A stretch of DNA of 64,000 nucleotides from Methylomonas methanica (lineage in GTDB: Bacteria > Pseudomonadota > Gammaproteobacteria > Methylococcales > Methylomonadaceae), in the NCBI GenBank assembly GCA_001644045.1, contig LUUF01000043.1, positions 62,001 to 126,000 on the forward strand, read 5' to 3'. This document shows positions 1-7,693 of this stretch, piece after piece. Below the pieces are notes generated by a model. The model was not told the origin of the DNA, made no database searches, and was given only the letters and a program-made list of their open reading frames with translations. The translations under genes were made by a program, and so were the position numbers. Position 1 is the first letter of the stretch; each line of letters starts with the position of its first letter.

Positions 1-990
1 CCAGATTTCGCCCTGCCAGCTGCCCTTGCTGTGAATGGCTTGCCACATGGCGTCGCTGTGGCCGCCGGTATTCAGAATGCCTATGTGTTTGCCGATCACC
101 TCATCCAATTGATAGCCGGTAATCGCGGTGAATGCGGCGTTGATCGTCAGGATCCGGTCGTCGGCATCGGCCAACAACATGGCTTCGCTGCTGTTCTGAT
201 AAATCAATGCGGCTTGTTGCAGCGCTTCTTCGATGCGCTTACGTTCGCTGATGTCGCGAGCGATAGCCAGGTTATAGCCGACGTTGGCGTACTCGAAATA
301 GTTGGCGACCACTTCCACCGGAAACAGCCGGCCATCCTTGGTTTGGTGAACGGTTTCCAGCGTGATCGAGCGCTTACCTTTCAGCTCGGCCCAATGCTCG
401 GCCCAGACTTGGCGCGGAAAGCCGGGGTCGACGTCGAACACGCTCATCTGCAGCAACTCGTGGTGGCTGTAACCCAAGGCCTTGCAGGATTGGTTGTTGA
501 TATAGACGAAACCGGCGTTTTCGGCAATCAGATAAGCGCTGTCCTGCATTTGGTCCATGCCAAAGCTTAATTGGGCTAAACGCCTGCGGGAGGTTTTTTG
601 CTCGGTGATGTCCCGAAAACTCCAGACTCGGCCCGCCGGTTGGCCGTCCAAATATTGCGGTTGGCAATAACTCTCAATGAAGCGGCCGTCTTTAAACTCC
701 AATTCGCTGGCGTGCCGTTGCCTGGGGTTTTTATAAATTTCTTCGATGCGGCTGAGGAAAGCTGGGCGGTCTTTCAACAGCCTCAACGCATAGCTCAGCG
801 ATTTTTCATCGTCGCCTATCTGTAAAGAACCTGCCGGGATGCCCCAAATCCGCATGAATTGCGGGTTGAAAGTGGCGATTTTGCCGAACAGATCAACCAC
901 TAATATGGCGTCCGTACTGGAGTCGAGCGCGGCTTGAAGTATGGAAAGCGATTTTTGCAAACTGGCTTGTTTCTGGTTGGATTGGACCAT
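1..990 (-). CDS. PAS-domain sensor protein, 3' part outside the window
   Basis: The frame is open for 330 codons from an ATG at 990 to the window edge, so the C-terminus is missing. The N-terminus (MVQSNQKQASLQKSL) looks helical. At least three PAS/PAC units follow: one at about residues 15-125 ending in a PAC segment (SFRDITEQK), a second ending in ARDISERKR, and a third with LADADDRILTINAAF and ITGYQLDEVIGK. The last visible residues (GSWQGEIW) match a PAS segment repeated in the proteins at 16236-18377 and 31880-34201, both of which end in GGDEF domains. No transmembrane segment is seen, so it is probably cytoplasmic. The output domain cannot be seen; a diguanylate cyclase or histidine kinase is likely. 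Confidence 0.8.
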   Translation of the reverse strand, partial: MVQSNQKQASLQKSLSILQAALDSSTDAILVVDLFGKIATFNPQFMRIWGIPAGSLQIGDDEKSLSYALRLLKDRPAFLSRIEEIYKNPRQRHASELEFKDGRFIESYCQPQYLDGQPAGRVWSFRDITEQKTSRRRLAQLSFGMDQMQDSAYLIAENAGFVYINNQSCKALGYSHHELLQMSVFDVDPGFPRQVWAEHWAELKGKRSITLETVHQTKDGRLFPVEVVANYFEYANVGYNLAIARDISERKRIEEALQQAALIYQNSSEAMLLADADDRILTINAAFTAITGYQLDEVIGKHIGILNTGGHSDAMWQAIHSKGSWQGEIW

Positions 991-1108
991 GACTCGGCTA
1001 CACTGCTAGCACGTAAATCTAGCAAAGGCTTATTTTCAAAAGGGTGTTTTATAAGCCTAGCCGATTCCGACGGTGCCGTACCTTTTTATATTGATCGATA
1101 CGAAATGC

Positions 1109-2104
1109 TTATTGCGCGGCAAAGTAATGCATCGCTCCCAGCAACGGTGTGCGCGGATTCAAAGCCAGCTTGACCGATAGCTTGGCGAGCATGGGCTGAA
1201 ACCGGCCCTTGGCGGCAAAGGCCTGGATAAATTCTCCGGATTCCAGCACCGATCTGATTTTCGGTCCGATGCCGCCGCCGATGAATACGCCGCCGGTAGC
1301 GAATGCTTTTAAGGCCAAGTTACCCGCTTCGGCGCCGTAAAGTTCCACAAACAAGCGGACGGTTTCACGGCATAAAGGGTCTTCGCCGTCCACGCCCAAG
1401 CGCGAAATCAGCGCATTGCGATCGACGCCGCTGGCATTGGCGGCCGCGGGTACCGCCGGGCAGGGTGGAGCGAAGCGGATTTGGACCAGGAAGTCGTAGA
1501 TATTGCTGAAGCCAATACCGGACAATACCCGCTCGCAGCTGACATGAGCCGGATAACGGCCGCGCAGGTACGTCAGCAGTTGATCTTGTTGCGGGTTTTG
1601 CGGGGCAAAATCGCAATGACCGCCCTCGGTGGCAATCGGGTGATAATTTTCGCCGTCCCAATGCAGCATCGCTTCGCCCAAACCGGTACCGGCGGCGATC
1701 ACCGCAATATTGCCGGTTTGCGGCTCGGCATCGGGGTTCAGTTCGATGAAGTCCTGTTCCTGCAGGTGCAGCATGCCGATTGCCATCGCTTCCAGGTCGT
1801 TCAGCAATTTCACCCGCTCGGTGCCGAGCCGAGCTTTGAGTTGTTCGCCATCCAGTAGCCAGGGCAGGTTGGTGGTTTGGCACCGTTGATTCACGACCGG
1901 GCCAGCAATGCCGAAACAGGCCGACGTCACCGCCGGACTATCGCTCAGAAATAAATCCAGAATTTCCTCAAAAGTCTGAAACTCGCCGCTGGCGAAAGTT
2001 TGTTCCTGCAAACAGCTCAGCGTGCCGTCGGCTTGTCTGTCGAGTAAGGCCAGAACCGTTTTGGTTCCGCCGATGTCGCCGGCTAGAATCATATGCGTCC
2101 TCAT
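1109..2104 (-). CDS. glk: Glucokinase
   Basis: Bacterial Glk-type hexokinase that phosphorylates glucose with ATP in the cytoplasm. The N-terminal phosphate-binding motif GDIGGTKT lies at residues 8-15, the EGGH signature of Glk enzymes is in the middle, and a glycine-rich ATP site (ATGGVFIGGGIGP) lies in the C-terminal third. The 331-residue length is normal for Glk. I chose the ATG at 2104 because its ATGA overlaps the stop of the upstream gene by four bases; an ATG at 2092 (MILAGD) is also possible. The frame stays open farther upstream, but that part lies inside the neighbouring gene. The overlap with the GH15/phosphorylase-kinase-like gene implies translational coupling and a shared role in glucose or glycogen use. 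Confidence 0.93.
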   Translation of the reverse strand: MRTHMILAGDIGGTKTVLALLDRQADGTLSCLQEQTFASGEFQTFEEILDLFLSDSPAVTSACFGIAGPVVNQRCQTTNLPWLLDGEQLKARLGTERVKLLNDLEAMAIGMLHLQEQDFIELNPDAEPQTGNIAVIAAGTGLGEAMLHWDGENYHPIATEGGHCDFAPQNPQQDQLLTYLRGRYPAHVSCERVLSGIGFSNIYDFLVQIRFAPPCPAVPAAANASGVDRNALISRLGVDGEDPLCRETVRLFVELYGAEAGNLALKAFATGGVFIGGGIGPKIRSVLESGEFIQAFAAKGRFQPMLAKLSVKLALNPRTPLLGAMHYFAAQ

Positions 2105-5100
2105 GAGGTTGGGGTGGCGTTGTTGAGCAGGTGGATCAAGGCATCGAGTATCGCGTTGGCCAGTGCATGCGGCGGCAGCTGGTAGAAAGCCTGCCAGGCC
2201 AGCGATACGCATTCTTCGTAATGATCGCGGTATTGCGGATGCTGCTGTAGCCAGCTGATTCTGACCGCATGGCCGATTAAAATATCCGTGACCAAGGTGT
2301 CGTCGATGTAAAGGTCGGGATAATCGCGGACGATGGACGCCAACGCACGTAGCGCTTCCACGCTCAATTGCCGATACACCGGCGCCTGAATTTTATTCAG
2401 AATATGGTTGATATGCAGCCTAAAGCTTTGTTCGCCGGCGGTCATTTGCGCCAGCATGATTTCGCTGTCGATCCGGCGTTTACTATTGTATTTTTCGCCG
2501 ACCATCAAGCCCTTGCAATGATGCAATAAGTCCCATACGCCGGCGAAAAATACCTCGTTTTCGCGGCCGACGCTGCCTTGCTGCTCGCGCCAGGCATACC
2601 AATCGTCGGCGTCGCCGCGGTCTTTCGGATTCATCGATTCCGGAAAGCGCGCTGCCGTCAGATCGCGGTGCGGGCCTTCGCAGTTAAGGGTTTCCACCTG
2701 GCCGAGCTGGTTTTCGCTGTTGTTGTAGTCTTCCAGGGTTTCTTGCAGCAGCTCCGCCACTTGATGCGGCGGTAGGGACAAAATGTCGCTGAATGCCTGA
2801 TCCAGCGAGGTGCTGCTCAGACGCTTTTGTCTGGCGATAATCAATTGCAGAATGTGGCCGACCCGAATGGTGTGCATGTCGGCGAACAGTTCCGGCTTTA
2901 ACTTGATCAGCATGCCCAGGTAGATAATCAATTCCTGCACGATGATCTGCTGGCTGCTGTCGTTGGGGTTAAAGGTGCGGATGGTATCCAGAATTTGCCA
3001 GGAGTCCGTGGGTCTGCGCAAGGTGGCTTTGCCGCTGTAGGCGCGACCCACGGTCAGGCCGTGTTGGCGCACCAAAATTTCCGTGGCGGCCTGTTCCAGG
3101 TTGATGTCGTATTTGCCCAATAAGCCGGCGCAACGGCGCACGATATACCACTCGTGGCGGTCGCCGGCTCGTGCATACACTTCCTCCAGCAAATCCTGGA
3201 CCCGGCAAGGTGCGCCGTCGTCGTTGCGCAAGCCGGTGTCGTGGTCGAGGCCGTGGCGTTGGCAGAGCAAGGCCAGCGCTTCCAGTTGCGCATGCAGGTT
3301 AGGGTTGCTTTGTAATTGCGCGAGCAGTTGGCCGTCGTCGCCGATTTCCCATTCCGTTAATAAGAAACTGTCCAGCGCTTGCGGGGCTTGGCCGTCGAAG
3401 GCCAGTAAATTGGCGAACGGCCGTTCTACGTCCTCCCAACTGGCTTCGGAAAAGCTGAAGTCGTGCAGATAGCCGATTTCTTCGCGGCTGGAGGTTTTCA
3501 CAAAATCGGTCAACAGCCCCAGTTTTACCGGCGTGCCTTGCACATTGCCCTGGCGGAGTTGGTCGATAAAACCCAGCAAAACCTGTCGGTCCTCGTTGCC
3601 CAGCATGTTGTGCTTGATATTGATCACCAGCAAGGGTTGGGCGGAATTGTCCCAATGGCGGATGATGTAAGCCAGTTCCATGCGCAGGCGCTGAATCAGC
3701 AATTGGTTGTCCATCGCAATGTAAAAACCTTTTTGGTTCATGAACTGCGGCAGAAACAACAGGGGTTCGCCTGCCAACACATAGAGTTTGGAGGTGGCCA
3801 GCGTGCGCAATTGCCTGAGCGGTCTGCCGCTCAGGCCGATACGGTCGTTGCGGCCGACCTGGGTGTAAGCGGCGGCCAGTTCGCTGGCGTCGCGCACTTG
3901 AATCGGCGCAATCTCGGTCAGGGTTTGCGAGGGAATGCCGCGGTCGCGCAACTCGTCTTGTACCTGTTCGTCTTCGGCCAGCAGGGCAATCTGCAAGGTG
4001 GAATCGGGATACAGGCGGGTGGCCTTGTAACGGCCCAGTGGATCGATGTCGTCCAGGCTGATCAAGCCGTCTTGCAATAATCCGCCCAGGATATACAGGC
4101 TTTGCGCCCAAACCAGCGGCACGTTTTCGTTGGCGATGCGGGTTTGGCTATGCGGATGGCGTTTTTCGGCGGCGATGGCGCTGTCCGGGACGATGTAAAG
4201 TTCCGGCAGCAGCCATTGGCCGTTTTGCTCGACCAGCAGGTCTTCCAGGCGGCGGCGATAATCGCCGACACCTTCGCTATCGCCGGCAAACAGTTTGTTC
4301 AACAACAAATAACAGAAAAACAGCGGCCATTCGCATTCGATGTCCATGAACTGTTTCAATTCGTGCGGTTCGTAATGCAGGCGCTGATGGTCTTCGATTA
4401 CGGTTTGGTGGCCGTCCAGTAGAAAGCGTTTGCAGCCGTAGCGGCCTTGCAGTTTTTCGACGATCAGCGTCTCGGTTCTTTCGCGTAGCGCTTTGTTATC
4501 CACCGCGAAGGCCGGAAAACCGGTGACGCTGAGCACCGCCGAGTCGACTTCCTTGGAAATGGATTCACGCGGTAATAAAGCTTCCAGCGTAATCCGGGTA
4601 CGGGCGATGTCGTCGCTAATCACATGGATGATCGCGGTCTGGCCTCCGTTCTTGCCGAACAGGTTACAGCCGGACATCGCTTCCAGCGCGGCCTTGGCCA
4701 TGCCTATGGAGCTGGCGTTCAATTCCGCCAGGCCATGATTCATTTTGTTGCCGCGCTCCCATATGCCGTAGTCCGGCGTGCGATAGGCCCGACTGACGTA
4801 ATGCACCAGGTTTTGCACGAAATTGACTTCGTCGATGCTGAACACAATCCGCAAGCCGGATGCGGTCATCTGCGCCAGCATCAGCAAGAACAGGGAAGTG
4901 GCATCCAATTGCAAATGGCCCCATTCGCTGTCGCCGACCACCACTTCACCGCTATTGGTTTTGTATTTGGCATGCAGCGCATCCAGCGGGTCCTGGCTGT
5001 GCTTGAACTTTTCCACTTTCGCCGCTTGCCGCATCATCGCGGTCAACAGGCCGCGCATCAATTTGACGACGCTTTGTTCCAATAAATAGGTGCGCTCCTG

Positions 5101-5358
5101 CTGATCCTCAACTTTGCGGTACGCCAGTCCCAGGCCCCAGGCCGCCAAAATGCTGTAAACATTGTCCCGCACCCAGGCGTCGGTGTAATTGCCATGGGTG
5201 GTGACGGCGGTACTGGCCGGCAACAGGCCGCTGATCCAGTCCTGGCGCTTGAGGATGATGTCTTGAACTTGTTGGTAATACTGATCGAGCGTGTCGGTTT
5301 GACTGGTCGGCATCTTGTATTTAATGGAATATGAGGTGGCGTTTAAAGAATCGGGCAC
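2101..5358 (-). CDS. GH15 / phosphorylase-kinase alpha-beta-like protein
   Basis: A 1085-residue protein whose N-terminal half has the (alpha/alpha)6 glycosidase fold signature shared by GH15 glucoamylases and the regulatory alpha/beta subunits of phosphorylase kinase (HGNYTDAWVRDNVYS near residue 55, GDSEWGHLQLDATSL near 140, a Trp/Glu-rich ECEWPLFF near 340). The long C-terminal half resembles the helical part of the PhK family rather than a catalytic or carbohydrate-binding module. Bacterial members have no settled function. It lies directly after dcd and overlaps glucokinase by 4 bp, which points to glycogen or glucose metabolism. The start is a GTG immediately after the dcd stop, preceded by AAGG; an ATG at 5313 is an alternative. 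No signal peptide is seen, so it should be cytoplasmic. Confidence 0.8.
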   Translation of the reverse strand: MPDSLNATSYSIKYKMPTSQTDTLDQYYQQVQDIILKRQDWISGLLPASTAVTTHGNYTDAWVRDNVYSILAAWGLGLAYRKVEDQQERTYLLEQSVVKLMRGLLTAMMRQAAKVEKFKHSQDPLDALHAKYKTNSGEVVVGDSEWGHLQLDATSLFLLMLAQMTASGLRIVFSIDEVNFVQNLVHYVSRAYRTPDYGIWERGNKMNHGLAELNASSIGMAKAALEAMSGCNLFGKNGGQTAIIHVISDDIARTRITLEALLPRESISKEVDSAVLSVTGFPAFAVDNKALRERTETLIVEKLQGRYGCKRFLLDGHQTVIEDHQRLHYEPHELKQFMDIECEWPLFFCYLLLNKLFAGDSEGVGDYRRRLEDLLVEQNGQWLLPELYIVPDSAIAAEKRHPHSQTRIANENVPLVWAQSLYILGGLLQDGLISLDDIDPLGRYKATRLYPDSTLQIALLAEDEQVQDELRDRGIPSQTLTEIAPIQVRDASELAAAYTQVGRNDRIGLSGRPLRQLRTLATSKLYVLAGEPLLFLPQFMNQKGFYIAMDNQLLIQRLRMELAYIIRHWDNSAQPLLVINIKHNMLGNEDRQVLLGFIDQLRQGNVQGTPVKLGLLTDFVKTSSREEIGYLHDFSFSEASWEDVERPFANLLAFDGQAPQALDSFLLTEWEIGDDGQLLAQLQSNPNLHAQLEALALLCQRHGLDHDTGLRNDDGAPCRVQDLLEEVYARAGDRHEWYIVRRCAGLLGKYDINLEQAATEILVRQHGLTVGRAYSGKATLRRPTDSWQILDTIRTFNPNDSSQQIIVQELIIYLGMLIKLKPELFADMHTIRVGHILQLIIARQKRLSSTSLDQAFSDILSLPPHQVAELLQETLEDYNNSENQLGQVETLNCEGPHRDLTAARFPESMNPKDRGDADDWYAWREQQGSVGRENEVFFAGVWDLLHHCKGLMVGEKYNSKRRIDSEIMLAQMTAGEQSFRLHINHILNKIQAPVYRQLSVEALRALASIVRDYPDLYIDDTLVTDILIGHAVRISWLQQHPQYRDHYEECVSLAWQAFYQLPPHALANAILDALIHLLNNATPTS

Positions 5359-5925
5359 TCAAGCCTTGGGCAAGGTTACTCCGGTTTGGCCTTGATACTT
5401 GCCGCCGCGATCCCGGTAAGAGGTTTCGCAGACTTCGTCGCCGCCGAAAAACAGCATTTGCGCGACGCCTTCGTTGGCGTAGATTTTTGCGGGTAGCGGG
5501 GTGGTGTTAGAAAATTCCAGCGTTACATGGCCTTCCCATTCCGGTTCCAGCGGCGTGACGTTGACGATGATGCCGCAGCGGGCGTAGGTCGATTTACCCA
5601 GGCAGATCACCAGTACATCGCGCGGAATCCGGAAAAACTCCACGGTGCGCGCCAAGGCAAAGGAATTGGGCGGAATAATGCAGACATCGGATTTCACATC
5701 CACGAAGCTGCCTTCGTCAAAGTCTTTCGGATCGACGATGGTGGAATTGATGTTGGTGAAGATTTTAAACTCGTTGGAGCAGCGTACGTCGTAGCCGTAA
5801 CTGGAGGTGCCGTAGGATATGATCCGGCCTTGCGCGGATTCACGGACTTGCCCGGCCTGAAACGGCTCTATCATGCCGTGTTGTTCGGACATGCGGCGAA
5901 TCCATTTGTCTGATTTTATGCTCAT
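5359..5925 (-). CDS. dcd: dCTP deaminase
   Basis: Deaminates dCTP to dUTP, feeding the dUTPase route to dTMP (dut lies at 36947). At 188 residues it has the usual size. Conserved family blocks are present: [12 protein letters not shown] near residue 40, the catalytic-region [24 protein letters not shown] with the Glu expected to activate water, and a C-terminal [11 protein letters not shown] that closes over the nucleotide. It is the first gene of a minus-strand run with the GH15/PhK-like gene and glk, and its stop is immediately followed by the GTG of the next gene. Confidence 0.96.
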   Translation of the reverse strand: MSIKSDKWIRRMSEQHGMIEPFQAGQVRESAQGRIISYGTSSYGYDVRCSNEFKIFTNINSTIVDPKDFDEGSFVDVKSDVCIIPPNSFALARTVEFFRIPRDVLVICLGKSTYARCGIIVNVTPLEPEWEGHVTLEFSNTTPLPAKIYANEGVAQMLFFGGDEVCETSYRDRGGKYQGQTGVTLPKA

Positions 5926-6148
5926 GTTGCTGGTTGGGTAGGGAAAAATAACAGAGCGTCCAAAATAGCATATTAGGGCGGAAAAATCGCTAGTTGGCTT
6001 GCCGAAAGGCGCTAATTTGTTGGGTTTGGCGCTTGCTGGTTTTGGGGGACGGTTGACAAGCCACCTTGGTTAGGTCGAACTGCAACGCAACCTGACCAGT
6101 CAATATCGGGAGGAATTAAATAAATTAGAAAAAACTTATTTACAAAAT

Positions 6149-6163
6149 AAGACGACCGGTCGC
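6149..6163. promoter_or_regulatory. Putative TetR operator upstream of the TetR gene
   Basis: AAGACGACCGGTCGC contains the perfect 8-bp palindrome GACCGGTC just upstream of the regulator start. The 12-mer AGACGACCGGTC recurs at 7268-7279 in front of the DUF4242 gene and resembles known TetR/NemR-type operators. Autoregulation by the adjacent TetR protein is inferred. Confidence 0.6.
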
Positions 6164-6166
6164 ATA

Positions 6167-6772
6167 ATGCGGTCCATGACGAAGTTAGCACCCAAACAGC
6201 TGAAAAAAGACAAACTCTTGGAGCAGGGCGTCAGCTTGCTGCTGGAAAAAGGCTATCACGCCACCGGTTTGAAAGAGATTTTGGATACCGTGCAGATTCC
6301 CAAGGGCTCGTTTTACGCCTATTTCGAGAGTAAAGAACGCTTTGCCGCCGAAGCAATACATCATTACATCGAGCCCTTTATTCAGCGGCTGTCCGGCCAT
6401 TTGCAAAATCCTGACTTGGACGGCTTGGCGGCCTTGAAAGCTTACTACCTGGGATTGATAGCCGAAGTGGCGCAAACTGGTTTTAAAGGCGGTTGTCTAT
6501 TAGGCAACTTGATGGGCGAGATCGGCGACACCAGCCCATTGTGCCGCGATGCCTTGCTGGATGCCGTTGGCCGGTATAGCGCCTTACAGCAAGATGCGCT
6601 AGAGCGCGGCCAAAGGCAAGGTTCAGTAAGGTTGGATCGCTCGGCCAAGAGTATGGCGGATTTGATGCTAAACGGTTGGCAAGGAGCCCTGCTGCGGATG
6701 AAGGTAGAGCAATCGGTGGAGCCTTTGCAGGCTGTTTGCCGGGATTTGTTGGATGATTATTTTCGGGCTTGA
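6167..6772 (+). CDS. TetR/AcrR family transcriptional regulator
   Basis: A 201-residue regulator with an N-terminal helix-turn-helix of the TetR type (residues about 15-60: LLLEKGYHATGLKEIL then VQIPKGSFYAYFESKE) and a helical ligand-binding C-terminal half containing GGCLLGNLMGE, a pattern of the NemR-like subgroup. It probably represses itself and the DUF4242 gene at 7298, because both have the same palindrome close to the start. ATG 6167 gives MRSMTKL; ATG 6176 is equally possible since neither has a clear Shine-Dalgarno, and the operator abuts the start. The ligand is unknown; relatives often sense reactive electrophiles such as aldehydes or quinones. Confidence 0.9.
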   Translation: MRSMTKLAPKQLKKDKLLEQGVSLLLEKGYHATGLKEILDTVQIPKGSFYAYFESKERFAAEAIHHYIEPFIQRLSGHLQNPDLDGLAALKAYYLGLIAEVAQTGFKGGCLLGNLMGEIGDTSPLCRDALLDAVGRYSALQQDALERGQRQGSVRLDRSAKSMADLMLNGWQGALLRMKVEQSVEPLQAVCRDLLDDYFRA

Positions 6773-6819
6773 TTGAGTTCCTGCCTTATTACATGCTAGC
6801 GCTAAATTGGAGGTGATTT

Positions 6820-6855
6820 ATGGATGCGAAGACGATAGCGGTTGATAATGCATGA
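6820..6855 (+). CDS. Candidate 11-codon leader peptide
   Basis: The very strong ribosome binding site GGAGGTGA at 6809-6816 precedes ATG 6820, which opens a short frame coding MDAKTIAVDNA. Its TGA overlaps the ATG of the next gene as ATGA (6852-6855). The downstream gene has no Shine-Dalgarno of its own, so translation of this leader probably delivers ribosomes to it. Whether the peptide itself matters is unknown. Confidence 0.5.
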   Translation: MDAKTIAVDNA

Positions 6856-7124
6856 TCGAGAAAATACTATTTCTTGCAGCTTTTTTCTCGGTTATCTGGT
6901 TCTTAAAGCTGTTTTTATTTTGGATTTTTGTTCCGTCGTATTCTAATGAAAAAATCTCTGCAAAAAAAAGATACGCCGAGTATTCATCGAAGGAAGGAAT
7001 TGGAAATGAATTTTTAAAATGGTTGTTTGTTATTTTTAACTCTGACATTTTATTCCCGGCTAAGGGAGCAATGATCGCCTTGGTTTTTATGGTTGCGTTC
7101 ATTGTTTATAGAAGGGCCATTTGA
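6852..7124 (+). CDS. Small hypothetical membrane protein
   Basis: A 90-residue protein of no family that I recognise. It has a hydrophobic segment at residues 4-28 (LFLAAFFSVIWFLKLFLFWI), a charged central stretch (residues 32-54) rich in Lys, Glu and Tyr, and a second hydrophobic segment near the C-terminus (ALVFMVAFIVYR). Two membrane spans with the charged middle on one side are likely. The region is visibly more AT-rich than its neighbours, which suggests a recently acquired or weakly constrained gene. Its start overlaps the stop of an 11-codon leader with a strong ribosome site, so it is probably translated by coupling. It follows the TetR gene in the same direction. Confidence 0.55.
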   Translation: MIEKILFLAAFFSVIWFLKLFLFWIFVPSYSNEKISAKKRYAEYSSKEGIGNEFLKWLFVIFNSDILFPAKGAMIALVFMVAFIVYRRAI

Positions 7125-7160
7125 AAAATATTTTAATTCAAAATATAAACAAAGAACCCG

Positions 7161-7214
7161 TAGGTTGGCGCATCGATCGCGAACGATGCGCCTCCTAACG
7201 TAGGCACATCCTAC
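7161..7214. repeat. Short palindromic repeat, copy 1
   Basis: Contains perfect 9-bp arms GGCGCATCG (7167-7175) and CGATGCGCC (7184-7192), followed by TCCTAACGTAGGCACATCCTAC. A near-identical copy in the same orientation lies at 7587-7656, so the two bracket the operator and the DUF4242 gene. Confidence 0.75.
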
Positions 7215-7229
7215 ACTTAACTAAATAAC

Positions 7230-7253
7230 TGCTGCTCACTGGCAGCATTTTTT
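7230..7253 (+). terminator. Possible Rho-independent terminator
   Basis: A short GC-rich stem (GCTGC / GCAGC around a 6-base loop) is followed by ATTTTTT. It would end transcripts from the TetR and small-membrane-protein genes before the DUF4242 gene. The stem is only about five base pairs, so the call is tentative. Confidence 0.4.
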
Positions 7254-7266
7254 AACGCCGGCAAAT

Positions 7267-7280
7267 TAGACGACCGGTCA
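7267..7280. promoter_or_regulatory. Putative TetR operator upstream of the DUF4242 gene
   Basis: TAGACGACCGGTCA shares 12 consecutive bases with the site at 6149-6163 in front of the TetR gene. It lies immediately upstream of the AGGAGG ribosome site at 7287-7292, where a bound repressor would block transcription initiation or elongation. Control by the TetR protein is inferred. Confidence 0.6.
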
Positions 7281-7297
7281 TTTATTAGGAGGTCATC

Positions 7298-7570
7298 ATG
7301 CCCAAATATATTATCGAACGCGACATTCCCGGAGCCGGCCAGCTGACTCAGGCCGAACTACAAGGCATTTCCCAGAAATCCTGCGGCGTACTGCGCGACA
7401 TGGGGCCGCGCATCCAATGGCTGCATAGCTATGTGACCGGCGACAAGATCTATTGCGTCTATATCGCCGACAGCGAACAAGCGATTCGCAAACACGCCGA
7501 GCAAGGCGGTTTTCCGGCCAACCGCATCGAACAAATTACCACCATCATCGACCCGACCACGGGCGATTGA
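7298..7570 (+). CDS. DUF4242 family protein
   Basis: A 90-residue cytoplasmic protein of the DUF4242 (nickel-binding SCO4226-like) family, a ferredoxin-like fold that often dimerises. Family hallmarks are the opening KYIIERDIPGAG, the central WLHSYVTGDKIYCVYIAD and the C-terminal HAEQGGFPANRIEQITTIIDP. The start is supported by AGGAGG five bases before the ATG. An operator-like palindrome shared with the TetR gene lies just upstream, so it is probably the main TetR target. Its biochemical role is unknown; relatives are found beside detoxification or redox genes. Confidence 0.85.
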   Translation: MPKYIIERDIPGAGQLTQAELQGISQKSCGVLRDMGPRIQWLHSYVTGDKIYCVYIADSEQAIRKHAEQGGFPANRIEQITTIIDPTTGD

Positions 7571-7586
7571 TCTACCAAACTTCTAT

Positions 7587-7656
7587 AGGATGTGCTGAAC
7601 GCAGTGAAGCGCATCGATCGCGAACGATGCGCCTCCTGACGTCGGCACATCCTACG
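7587..7656. repeat. Short palindromic repeat, copy 2
   Basis: Direct-orientation copy of the element at 7161-7214. It shares GCGCATCGATCGCGAACGAT and the following GCGCCTCCT(A/G)ACGT(A/C)GGCACATCCTAC. It sits between the DUF4242 gene and the methanethiol oxidase gene. Confidence 0.75.
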
Positions 7657-7693
7657 GATGAAACCACAACAAGAACACTCGGGGGAAAAACTC

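Noticed and set aside
31..825. Plus-strand frames of 75-179 codons at the window start
   Set aside because: They mirror the minus-strand PAS protein, which is open through the same region with strong domain matches.
1303..5085. Many plus-strand frames opposite glk and the GH15/PhK-like gene
   Set aside because: Antisense shadows of GC-rich genes; no ribosome sites and atypical composition.
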